From the NCBI RefSeq assembly GCF_019925205.1, contig NC_083566.1:1488001-1552000 (forward strand): a stretch of 64,000 nt of DNA. Direction: 5' to 3'. The position numbers and the translations under genes are program-made. Under the pieces are notes generated by a model, which worked only from the letters and a program-made list of their open reading frames with translations, was not told the DNA's origin and did not search any database. Of the stretch, positions 24,878-36,562 are shown piece after piece (the first letter of the stretch is position 1; each line of letters begins with the position of its first letter). This stretch comes from Metopolophium dirhodum. Lineage: Eukaryota > Arthropoda > Insecta > Hemiptera > Aphididae.

Positions 24878-27800
24878 GCCGGGCGGCTTGATTTTTAAGT
24901 TTTAATGTTATTAATTTAATACAAACATACTATTATAAAAGTGTGAATTAGAAAACACTTTTGATTTATAAATAACAAAAATGGTCAAGATGATAATATT
25001 TGCAAGTGGAGAGTTTTCACGAAATACAATAAACAGATGCAAACTGCATGCCTAATACAGTAATTCGTATACAACATTTTTATTACTAATTTTAACTATT
25101 TCTGCGAAGCAATAACTTTACTTTTAATTTTCAACATGAAGTATGGCTTACGTCAAAACTTAAATTATACATACCATAAAACAAAAGTATTAAAAATAAA
25201 AATGTACAATCTAATTGTACGAAATTACTCATAGGAATCAGTATATAAACAAGAAAATTATTTATTCAAATAATACGGTATTTTATACTTCAGAGTTATG
25301 AAAATGTTATAATTTAATACAGTTGGTAATAATAATTGTAATACGATCATTAAATGTGCAATTAATAGTTTATCATACTTGGAGCTTTTTATAAAGAGAT
25401 GGTTTTAAATTTGGTTTTATTATTACACTTGGTCGCTATAATTAAATTGTCTACTACACTTCAATAAGTTTACACTATTCACGTTACTACACATATTTAA
25501 CTAATACGTTGTATATATTATATTCATAATAACCAAAAACATGATTAATTTAGTAAAGGATATGCTATTAAATTATCGTGGAAACCAAATTATAAAATTT
25601 GCATTTCATTTTTTAAATTGAGCCAACAATTTGCAGTAAAACTAAAATATTATATAACTTATAGATTACGTGTGATAAAACGAAATTATTTTTGTATTAT
25701 GTTAACATGACGTTAACACTAGACTAAATAAATAACTAATTACCAAATAACCAATTATAACATAACATAGTATGATAGTATATAGAGGAGAACATTATCT
25801 AAATGTACATTATAGATTTTTCAATACTTTTGTTTTAAAGGTATTAGGTATTGGTAACTACAATTTCACGATAATTCAAATATTTATAATATTTTAAGAT
25901 AATAGATTATTCGTAATACGATAACCCAAAAGTATTAACCCTAGCATCTCTACATTACGTAAGTATATGTAATACGCGTACAATCATATGAAACACTGAG
26001 CAGTATCGAGGCGACCGCGACGGGGCGTACTTTTGTCACACCGAATAATATTTTTGCGGTAATGAGATAACTGTTTTGCTCAAATTGCTTTTATATTTAA
26101 AAAACAACAAAAAATTAATCATATATGTATCACAATGTTTGCAGACTTTCTGGATGTAAAGAAGAGCTGACATGGTGACATTTGTATTGTATATAGAAAA
26201 ATTAAAACATAATAATTCCATAACATTTCCTATATTATAATATTAACAAAGTTTATAAACGTCCAGTACGTGAATATTGAACGGCTGATTGCTTAAACAA
26301 AATAAAATATAAAATCTATGTTTAAATATTTTCTATAAAACAATTCATGTTTGTGAAAAAAAAAGAATTCTGAATTTGATAGACCGTCATGCGTACTCGT
26401 GTCATATCTACTTGATCGAAATAAATAATTACAATATTATATTCCTAACAAGTGATAAGCACTCGTATTTAAGGTCACATATAGAATAAAGTTTGCATCA
26501 CGTTCATTATGCAAATAATATTTGAAAACCATGTGTTAATTTTGAATTAAATACAGATAAAAGCCAAAAATTATGTATTGTAATAATGTTCTAAAAAAAA
26601 AATTTTAAAAATGCATTTCGACATTTTTGAAACGGAAAACAAAACATTATAGGTAATGCGATGTTTGTATAATTAATATTTTTATCCTTAGAAAATCCAT
26701 TGTAAAAAAACATTGCTAGACAAACAGTGGAAATTGTAGGTACTTACATGCTTTATTTTAATTTTATTTAGATACGAGCTTGAGAAAAAACAATTAAACA
26801 ATTCACGAATTCTCGAAAATCAATTATTTTTCTAATAATAGCTAATTAAACCTTTAATTTCTGTGTGATGTTTCCTACAACAATTACCTACTCCAGAGTC
26901 CAAAACAGTATGCTTTTTATATTTATCGTGAAATTATTGATTATCACTCGTGTACAATGTACATTATATAATTATGATAAAAACGAATGAACTACCTAAT
27001 TTTACAGTCATTACGCTTGTCAATTTAAAGAGTATGAAATAATGACTGATGTGTAAATAGTAAACAGCATGTGCGATTCAAATTATCAATTAAGGTCAGT
27101 ATGACAGTATGGGAGTCCAGTTGTATATAAATATATATATATTTATATAAATGCTTAATTTTAATTCAAATATTAAAACGTTTAAAACATTATGTACATC
27201 ATCTCGTAATTATAAATAGCCGAGTCCAATCGACTATCCAAATATACGAGTGGTGTGCGTATAAAAAACATTAAACTGGTAAACTGGTTGTTGGATTAAG
27301 GTACACACTACATAATAACACAGTTTATTATTTTTAATTAAAGTTACATACAGTGCAATGACACAGGGAAAATGAGTACAGTTCGATATCGATGAGTATC
27401 AAAATATGGTAATATAACGAAATCCTAATTTTTTTCTTATCGTTTTTATTATGATGGAAAGTTAGGTATATAATATTATTATCCTCTTCTCGGTTATAAT
27501 GCTTACATTGTATAAAATTCATACCTACACGGTTAGACATTCTTTTGAAATTATATAAAAAACATATTATTATTTTACAATTCGACATATTAACTAGAAA
27601 TACCTACAACAGCTGATATACATTATCCAGGTTTGGTATACTGCACGGAATAATACTTACTCGAAATAAAATCTACGAAATGGTTTTTCTTTTTTTTTTT
27701 TTTAATTAAAATTGTTTCGTACAATCATTACGATAATATAATATTACGCTCGACTATACAAACCCAACTCCACTTCATCTACATGTTAAAACGTATAGGA

Positions 27801-28213
27801 ATTCGGAAGAATTATTGCGTGCGCGTTAATGACATTGCTGCAGTAAACCGAATTTGTAAAGTATAGTATATAGTAGTATAATATAATAGTGTACACAGCA
27901 TGTACATCTACTCGAACGTATCTGCGCCAAGAATAATTCCGACGAAAAAAATACCGGAAAAATTATGGAGGAAACTGATTCGAAAAAAAATAAAATAACA
28001 CTCATAAAAATATTGTACCGGACCGATCGAACGGGTTATGATGATATTTTGTTGGATAAAAATATGTACATTATTGTTACCTATTTATATCTCGCCGACA
28101 CGGGCCAACTGACGTTGTTTTCGTCCGTTGACGATTTAAATATAATAATAACGATAATATATTATTATATTATTATTGTGTTCCGTTACGTCACGCGTCG
28201 CGATGGGTTTAAA

Positions 28214-28231
28214 ACACACACACACACACAC
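28214..28231. repeat. AC dinucleotide microsatellite
   Basis: About nine AC units, just left of the CpG-rich island. Confidence 0.85.
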
Positions 28232-28405
28232 TCACGGCCAAAAAAATTGAAAACGACACTTATAATTATATACGACACGGCGAAGTAGACTTTAAATTTT
28301 ATAATTTTTTTTTATTTTTTTTTTTTTACCATCAATAGGTAAATAATTAAATCACACGTCGACGAAAAAATAATAATGATATGATCAGAAGATGGAACAA
28401 AAATA

Positions 28406-28413
28406 TGACGTCA
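28406..28413. promoter_or_regulatory. Full palindromic CRE site (TGACGTCA)
   Basis: A perfect cAMP-response-element palindrome at the left edge of the CpG-rich island. Being palindromic it has no orientation. Its position next to the only strong GC island of the intron is the reason for listing it. Confidence 0.35.
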
Positions 28414-28414
28414 A

Positions 28415-28670
28415 ACACACCACGCGGACACGACGCGCGGCAGAGCCAAATTGAAGTCGACCCACAGCACTGGCGACGTATTGCGGCCAGAAGACTTGAT
28501 CGTTGTGACGGACTTCGTGGCGGTTTTGCCGCACTTTATTTAACCGGCGGCGTCCGGCGGTGTCGAGGACGCGCGCGGCCGGCCGCGGGCCCGGGCGACT
28601 CATCCGCGTGGAGTGGGAAGGGTGATTGGGCTACGGCGGGCGCGCGCGCGGGTCGTGACGATTTTTTAAA
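28415..28670. promoter_or_regulatory. CpG-rich island inside the SLC26 intron, candidate internal promoter
   Basis: About 250 bases are dense in CG dinucleotides (peak at 28550-28650, with gcgcgcggccggccgcgggc) and surrounded by DNA of very low GC. Open frames cross it on both strands (plus 28381-28725, minus 28603-28385) but show only Arg/Gly/Ala bias from composition. It could be the promoter of an SLC26 transcript on the minus strand (TTAAATAAAG reads that way near 28535). It could also drive a nested plus-strand transcript feeding the exon-like block at 28907. No domain supports a protein. Confidence 0.4.
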
Positions 28671-28906
28671 CGTTTTTTTTTTATTATTATTATTATATTT
28701 TGTTCTTCTCTCCGCTGACGATTAACCATCGACGCGTATAGGTCCTATATTATAATTGTCGGATGGATAATCGCAATTATTATTGTATTATACTATTATA
28801 TTATTACAATTATTTACGATTTTTTACTATTAAAATAACTACCTAATTATTATAATAATAATATTGCCCACGCGAAACCTCCAACGGTTAACCGCGTGCC
28901 GTACAG

Positions 28907-29003
28907 TAAGCTGATACTAGATTGTCAGGACGTGATCAACCTAACCTATGAGGCAGTCACGTGCATAATAAGGCTATGGATTATCGAAAGGCTCAGGTTT
29001 GAA
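28907..29003 (+). other. Possible plus-strand exon, unrecognised
   Basis: The block is bounded by gtgccgtacag and a consensus donor GTAAGT. With one leading base, the remaining 32 codons are open (KLILDCQDVINLTYEAVTCI and onwards) and end in phase 0. It is moderately GC-rich and lies 250 bases right of the CpG island. It does not join in phase to the exon at 36453. It may be a non-coding exon or a chance match. Confidence 0.2.
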
Positions 29004-29009
29004 GTAAGT

Positions 29010-32000
29010 CCAGAAATGTATGATGATCTAATATTTTCCATCTGTTATAATACACCGCTGACACACGTGTGGTACAGAGTTCGTGGTCATCATCGGTGAA
29101 AATCATAAAGAAAGATGTATTCACTATATTGAACACAACTGTGCAGCAAAGTTGTACCTATGTATAATTGTATACTGTTCTATACTGGCTGGTTCTATTA
29201 TATTTTGCTTTAAAAAGTTATATGTGTACCTATACTTGTATGTTAGTTTGTTGATATTTTTTAATAGGATTTATTTTAAATTTTAAATAACAGTGTTATA
29301 AATTATAGTATATTACTTTATAATTCATGAACAAATAATGGTAGGTACTTTTTCATTCTGGAGGACAATTTTTAACCGGCCTGTCCGTGATGGACATATT
29401 ATTATGAATCATATTATATTCATTGGCTCGTCGTATTTTCTTATTTGTGTGTAGGTTGCGATTTACTACATTATTTTGGGGTGCACTTATTGCCCAATGT
29501 CTAAGGAATAAGAAATAACGAATGTTCCTACTTCCTAGGGCTGTTATTCCACTCAAATCAGCCTTGGTTACATTCGGTATCCATATGCTCCTCCTACGAT
29601 ACATTTTTCGTTAATATTGTCCACGTCGACGATTCTAGTATACCTACCTATAAGACTATACGGCAAACGCGGATTGACCTGATGAGATCATAAAAACGAT
29701 TAACTAGACGAAAAGACTCAAGTATATTTATTATATACAATATATTGAATAATAATGTAGCATTATAATTTATATAGTGTATATAAATACCTACTAATAT
29801 AGCGACGATCCAAAATGTCGACAATAAACGACGGGATTTGAAACTTGTATAATATTTTGCGTAAGTATATCATTTTCGGGGTGCCGCCACTGGGTGACTC
29901 CCCCCTCCCATCAATCAAATCTCATCAAATTTACTTATTGTATAACATGTAAATACAGATTGTAAATACATAATTTCTTGTTCAATAAAAAAAAAGTACC
30001 TATATCATACCAAATGAAAGATGAAAATTAATTTTGCATATTTTCACGACTTTGTTACCTTATGTCATATGTTATTTTGTATGTATGTTTTAAAAATTCT
30101 TTACTTCGGTCTCGTATAATATAATGGCCTATTGGTTTTTAACGTTCGATTGGAAAATAAAAATAATATTTAACGTTGCGCGTTGGTGGTCTCAATAATT
30201 GAGTGTAGTAATCAGAAAAGGTACTTTATTTTTATTAATTTTTGTTTTTAATGCATGTTTTTACGGTTTTAAGATAATAGTATAATACAATCGAACTCCA
30301 TATTTTCCAATGGGTCTAAGTATATACTATTAGTCACAAGTTCATGACTCCCTAAATGTATAGTATATAATTAAACAATGAATAAATATTATGATAATGA
30401 TGGCGGATGGTGATGATAAATGATAATAACGAAAATCGATTATTCGTGCGACGTACAAAACTCGAACACTATATTATAAATTTACAAATGACAAATACTA
30501 TGTGTGAAAAAAAAAAAAACGGAAAAATAGAATACAAAATACGACGGTATACGCACGCGTGTGATCGCGTGTTGAAATTTCACGACCCGATCGCGAAAAC
30601 TGGTAATTCTAGTATTGGATACCATCGCATTACCGCGAGATCTCGCGGACGCGCTGCAAAATCGGTCACTGCGGAACGAATTTATGCACGGGAGTGCGAG
30701 TGTGCGTGTGCAAACAAGTCGACTTGTTTTTTTTTTTTTCATACAAGGTGATTCCTCAAAAGCCTGCTTATTGCTTTCCCCTCCCCTTCAATTCCGTATA
30801 TAATCGTACGGTTTATTCGAATTTTGATTTCTGGAATTTTCCAAGAAGATATACCTGCACACGTATTATAGAACATGTATTTTCCAGTACACGGACTCTG
30901 TCGGGCGAGCATATTATATAGATCAGTGACTTATTTTACGGGTGATAGAAGCGCTGACCCCCGCCCACGAGAGGTTTTTTACAAGTTATATTTTACTTTG
31001 TTTTACAAGTGATTATATTTAATTAAGTATCTAAGTATAAAAAAAAATTAACCATTTTTTTTTTTATGATAAAATTGTTGTCATATTGTCATGCCAATGA
31101 CGTTATAAATATACCCTAATATAAAAATATAATCTCTTATATGCGTATACGAATGTTACATCTGACAAACGCAGCTTTTCCTGCACGCTCGAAGGTTTGA
31201 TGCATGACGTATAAAGTACCTATTAATTATTAATATTTAGATTTTAGATATTTTTAAGACTTCATACTAATAACTTTCAAACAAAAGTATATTTTTGGAA
31301 TGAGGAAAATGTTTTAAATGCTTAGTTTCTCCACTTCAGTTATAATAGAGTATAAAGGAATGCTCATATTTTTCCTATCCCTAACTCATGTACGTCTTTA
31401 ATTAATCGAATTATTTCAAATGTGCTGCTATTATCATATATTGTTAATATTTAATGGTTCAAACAATTTCTGAGATAAAAAAATGGGACTATATCACTAA
31501 CGGGTTTGGCATTACTATATGTATTTATAAATTATAATTATATCACATTCTATCTATTGATGATATTAATTAATTTTCGAGCATGAAAACAAGTAATACA
31601 GATTTTGTTTTATTATATACCTACATATGTATTTTTATGGAAGGGGAGGGGGTCGGTTTCTTTGCCATCGCCCCCTCACAACTGAGGTTAACACTCAAAT
31701 AATATAGATATAATATATATAATATAAAAGTATACGTTATTATTTATTTCATAAAATCAATTTGGTGGTCTGTAAAAATTGCCCAATTTTTAAGTACTTT
31801 AAGATCTACTTTATAATCTAATGAATAATGATTAAATATAATATTGATTTTTATATAATATAAACATTATACATAGGTACACACTACACATACCTTTACA
31901 TTATATTATAAACTCGAAAATTCAAAAAAAATCATATTATTTATACAATTAAAATGTAGAGGACAATTGTAAACGGCGAATCACCCTGTATAATGTATAT

Positions 32001-32670
32001 CATTACTGCTTTTATTATATAATCAAATAATCGGGTTATACCCTATACTTTTGCATCAGCAGCGAACGGACCTTGCAATGATCCGTTATAGTGAACCACG
32101 AAACAGCATAAAATATAATGATAACAATCATGATGATATACGTCCTACTAGAATCTGTTAAAACGGGGTTTTTTTTGAAAATGTTAATGTATCCAACTCG
32201 ATATTTGAACTAGTAGTTTCAGAGTTATTACGCTTCGTGTACTACGGATAACTAGATATCGGTGATATTTAAATTGTATTAATCACTATAGGTAATTAGA
32301 TAATATTAATGTATTAACATTTTATAATTTTTCATAAAATTGTCAGAGTATAATAAATGTTACACTAAATGTTACATAATATTATAATCTTAGTATTGTA
32401 AAGCACCTATTATTTGAGCAAAAATAGTAAAATTTTTTTAATCTTAATAATTACCTCATTCTAAAAACTATAACGTTCATCCACTTAAAAAAGTTTATAA
32501 AAATGGACACTTTGGTATGAAAGTTTAGGTATTGCTACAGGACAATAATTAAATGACATTGTAAAAACCTAGTATTTGAAAATGTGGTCTTTAGTAAGTA
32601 CACTTAAAATTTCCAAAAATCATAATTTTGAATAAAATAATACACCATAAATGATACAATGGGAATGAGC
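29010..32670. other. Intronic AT-rich stretch with repeat debris
   Basis: No exon was recognised. Small GC-richer patches at 29353-29604, 30590-30730 and 31640-31680 look like decayed transposon ends or low-complexity DNA. The open frames there have no known motif. Confidence 0.4.
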
Positions 32671-32674
32671 AATT

Positions 32675-32913
32675 CAGTGGCGAGCCGAAGCGCTCAATTT
32701 TGACGCAGTTTCGTCAACTTATCAAAGAGGGTGGTGCCACCCCGTGACTGTGGCGTAAAATTACATGTTAAAGTCTGACCTCTTGGCTCTTTTGATCACA
32801 TTTTATTTACATCATTACTTTGTTATAAGTAAAAATAGGATGGTGGTGGTGGTGATGGTAAGTACTTAATTATGAAAATGCGTCATTGAAAATTGAAGTT
32901 CAGTCCGCCACTG
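32675..32913. mobile_element. hAT-like miniature inverted-repeat element
   Basis: The left end CAGTGGCGAGC and the right end GTCCGCCACTG are imperfect inverted repeats (CAGTGGCG shared), the terminal pattern common for hAT-type elements. The 239-base interior has no transposase. A clear 8-base target duplication could not be seen, so the copy is old or its ends have eroded. Confidence 0.5.
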
Positions 32914-32976
32914 ATTAGCATACTTGGTGAATCACTCTGTATATTATCAAGTTACACACCTGTTATGATATATAGG

Positions 32977-33180
32977 TACAGTCTAGTCGCCACGACATCA
33001 CGAGACACAAAAGTATATATTTTTATTCATGGTTTATAATTGTAGGCGATAATAATAATAAATGTTTTCATGTTCTAATATACAGTCGAGTCGCCACGAC
33101 ATCACGATTCACGAGACACAAAACCATATATTTTTATTCATCGTTTATAATTGTAGGCGATAATAATAATTATTGTTTTT
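32977..33180. repeat. Two-copy tandem repeat, period 104 bases
   Basis: Copies at 32977-33080 and 33081-33180 share tacagtc, agtcgccacgacatcacg, cacgagacacaaaa, tatatttttattcat and gtttataattgtaggcgata, with a few substitutions and small indels. Confidence 0.8.
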
Positions 33181-33599
33181 ACGGACCGAACTCGAACAAT
33201 AATCATAAATAATATAATACAGTATTCGTAGATATTTATACACGAGAAGCCACCTGATAGATTGAAGATGGAATATGATCCGATCTACATAATATGCAAT
33301 ATGTGTATTGTGTACACTGCACACTGTAATACTGCGTACATGCCATACTGACCGAAAAAAAAAACTTATAATATATGTATATAATAAACTGCGCGGGTAA
33401 TATTATATTATATAATGTACACTCGTTAACAATGGTTTTAATTCGTAATAAATTGCAGCAGTTATCACGCGCGTATCTATATAATACTAGAGTAGTGACT
33501 AGTGTTTATATAAATAATTATAATGTAATAGTATTACTATTGTGTATATTACATTGTATACCATAATATTAACACACACGTTTGAATTATATCCATACT

Positions 33600-34130
33600 T
33601 CATATTATAAACGCGAAAGTAACTCGGACTGTATTATGTTACGTTTTAACCGCAGAATCGATTTTGATGAACTTTGGTTTGGAAATAGCTGAACCCTAAA
33701 AAAGACATAGGCTACTATTTGTTAAAAAAAAATCACTAAATAACTTAATAATCACTCTAGGGATTGAAACTCATCTCCGTGGATAGACAATTGAAATTTG
33801 AAGAGACTATTGATTTTATACTGTAGTCATAATATTAGTATAACATAAGGGTTTTTAGAAATGCAACCCCTAACAGGGTGGAAGGGACTAAGGGAGTGGC
33901 GAAGTTTGCATCGGAAACAATACGCTTATGGTCAAATTTACATGAAACTTGATATTAATGCTCTTCAAAACAATTAATGAAACACGTACATTATGGCTAT
34001 GAATATTTTTTACTGTTTTTTATAAGTAAGCAATAGTAAGTTAAGTAAGCTGGGATCGCGTAATTTTCGGGACACAATTTGGAGGACTCTGTACATGCTT
34101 CACCTCGCGATCGGTACGCATATATTATGA
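33600..34130 (+). mobile_element. Helitron-like repeat fragment
   Basis: It contains cgaaagtaactcggactgt, cagaatcgattttgatgaac and, further on, aagtttgcatcggaaacaat. This block order resembles a widespread insect non-autonomous element, usually classed with Helitrons, as far as I recall. No coding capacity is seen. The boundaries are approximate. Confidence 0.4.
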
Positions 34131-36440
34131 AATATTAAAATTTATAATAGCATATATCTACAGTCGGACCAAATCAACATGATATATTATTTTTTTAAAT
34201 CTAAATTATTTCACATTATTTTTTTGTTATAACCAACACATCTCCAGAATCTGACATCATATATATTAAAGTGTATAAATAATATAAAAATGAATTGCAT
34301 TGAGAAAATACCAGGTAGGTTAGGCGTAAACCTACTTAGGTACAACATTAATAATGATTAATATATTTATACATTATGATCATACGAATATATTAAAATA
34401 TATATTTAACTTTAGACGTCATAATTCATAAAACATACTGCTCTCTCCTTTCAAATAAAAGAAATCTAGCTAATAACTGTAGGTAGTATAATTTTATTTT
34501 ATTTACGGGTTTTATATATATTTATATTATACAACATATATTTTATAAATAGGTTCAACACGTATGCGTAATTGTTTAGATCAATATTTTACACAATAAA
34601 GTGGTTAGCATTTACATAACCACTGTCCAATATATATTTCATTGAATTCAAATGGAAAAATAATATCAAAAACTATAGATTTGGTCAATTAGAAGTGCCT
34701 AGTCTAAGTCATATTTTTATACACACGACTAAATAATAAACATTTTCCACATGTGAAATATATATTTTAAGCACAGACAATTGTTAGGTATTTAAAATAT
34801 TATGATCATGTGTAACACATAAATATAGATAAAGAACGAATACTTATAATATAAGTACGATATTACAAACCAAAAAAAAATATATATATGTATATTTAAA
34901 CTACTAGTTAATGATATAGACGCGTTAATCTTTATATGAGCTAAATTTATTGTCTTAAAATTACAAACACCTTCAACGATAATGAAAAACAATTACACCT
35001 ACGTTAGAATGAAATATATTTAATATATAGTATATTATAAATTCCGTTAGAAAACCCATCGTGTACCTAGCCTTCAGTAGTTCAGTGAACACATGCAGAA
35101 TTACACGTGAATACGATTAACATTTAGAATTGATACTTAGTGAAAACTTCGATATGATTTATTTAAAAATGATTATATAAATAATAATACGTTATTCAGA
35201 TGTGTATAAAATATTAAAATATAATTACTATAGCCATCAGTGAAAGACTGGCATTCTTGAGGCCCGGGTTGCGGTCGTTTTCGTGGGCTCGCGAGAAAAA
35301 AAGATTATTTAATTATTCACTACAATATGTTAGAAATATGTTTAATGAATTCAATTGCAACGAGTAAACCTAAAATAATATAAAAATACCTTTTTTATTT
35401 TCCTATTTTCATAAACATTGTAATTAATTAAATTAATTAAAATAACAACTATTCTTTTAATCATTTGAACCAATTACCAGTAACAACATAAAAATAATAA
35501 TGTAAATTAATTTTCAAAATGTTTTTAAGAAACGAACATTTTTTATAATAGGTTTTACAAATGTTCAAAAACAAATTATTTTCATAGTTATATTTTAAAA
35601 TGATTTTAATTAAACATAAACGTTTATGTGAAAATATTATATTACTTATGACAAAAAAAGATTTTAAGACTACTAGAATTCTAATTTTTTTTTGTATCTA
35701 TGGATAGTTCTAAAATTGTTTATTATACAAAATATAATATTAATAGCCAATTGGCTAATAATAATTTGAGGTTCTTGCAAAATACAAATAAATCTTTAAA
35801 TAAGATCATGCCACAATAGTTAAGATATACTAACTTAGAATAATAACTGTTTCGCGCTTTTTTTTTTTTTTTTTTTATATTAAGAAGAATATATTTACAA
35901 TCAATTTTTACAATAATCAGTAAGTATGATGACAAAACTTTAATTATATGACATTAGGAATATTAGAAAAGGAAGGCCCTCAGTAGTGCTACCTGACAAG
36001 AAATTACATTAAGTTAATTATTTGGTATAGTTTTTTTTTTTTTTGTATTTATGCTTTGATTAAGTCTCGGGGCCACAGCCTTTTTAGTCTTTTGGGAGCG
36101 TGTGTTTCAGAGGATAATTTTTGGATTAAAGGATTATAATGAGTGTGAAGTTTGGAAAAGAATTTGGTATAATGGGATTTGTTTCGCGCTTCGTCAAAGA
36201 AGTTTGTTAATTTTCAGACTTATGTCAATATGAATGTCACCTCTCAATATTTAATGACAAAACTGAAAGCTATCATCACTGTATAATTACATAATGTATT
36301 ATACTACCCACCTATAATTAGACATTACTACGGTAGAACTTATATATTATAATATATATCCTATATAATCTAGCTAAGATAACTGATAACGATAAGGTAT
36401 ACTTATATATTATATTTTAAATGTACGATGTCAACACAAT
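34131..36440. other. Intronic AT-rich stretch
   Basis: No exon was recognised. A small GC-rich fragment at 35240-35300 (gaggcccgggttgcggtcg) looks like a transposon end. The rest is low complexity with poly-T runs near 35860 and 36030. Confidence 0.4.
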
Positions 36441-36452
36441 TATAAATTTCAG

Positions 36453-36562
36453 ACCCAGGTGAGGTCAATGCTAGCAAGAAGCGATCACAACTCAGCCTCT
36501 CTTGCCAGTTAGCCATGCTCCACACTGCCACAGTGAACAATGGACATGTGATTTCAAACATC
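36453..36562 (+). CDS. Candidate plus-strand internal exon of an unrecognised gene nested in the SLC26 intron
   Basis: The 110-base block is flanked by a good acceptor (aaatttcag) and a consensus donor (GTAAGT). After two leading bases, 36 codons are open (PGEVNASKKRSQLSLSCQLA, then MLHTATVNNGHVISNI), ending in phase 0. The other two frames have stops. Base composition is clearly richer in GC than its surroundings. No domain is recognised and no partner exon with matching phase was found in the window. It could belong to a nested gene, a non-coding RNA or an old transposon gene. Confidence 0.4.

Larger units (their letters stand above)
15800..28380. other. AT-rich part of the large SLC26 5' intron
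   Basis: No further coding exon was recognised on either strand. The stretch holds simple repeats (AC run near 17480-17495, poly-C near 17088), a deleted interspersed repeat at 22490-22985, a tRNA-like fragment at 24813-24877, and G/C-rich remnants of transposon ends near 20340-20410. All open frames are short and compositionally AT-driven. Confidence 0.5.

Noticed and set aside
28381..28725. Plus- and minus-strand frames across the CpG island
   Set aside because: Arg/Gly/Ala-rich content follows from GC composition, and no motif is present. It is treated as regulatory DNA.
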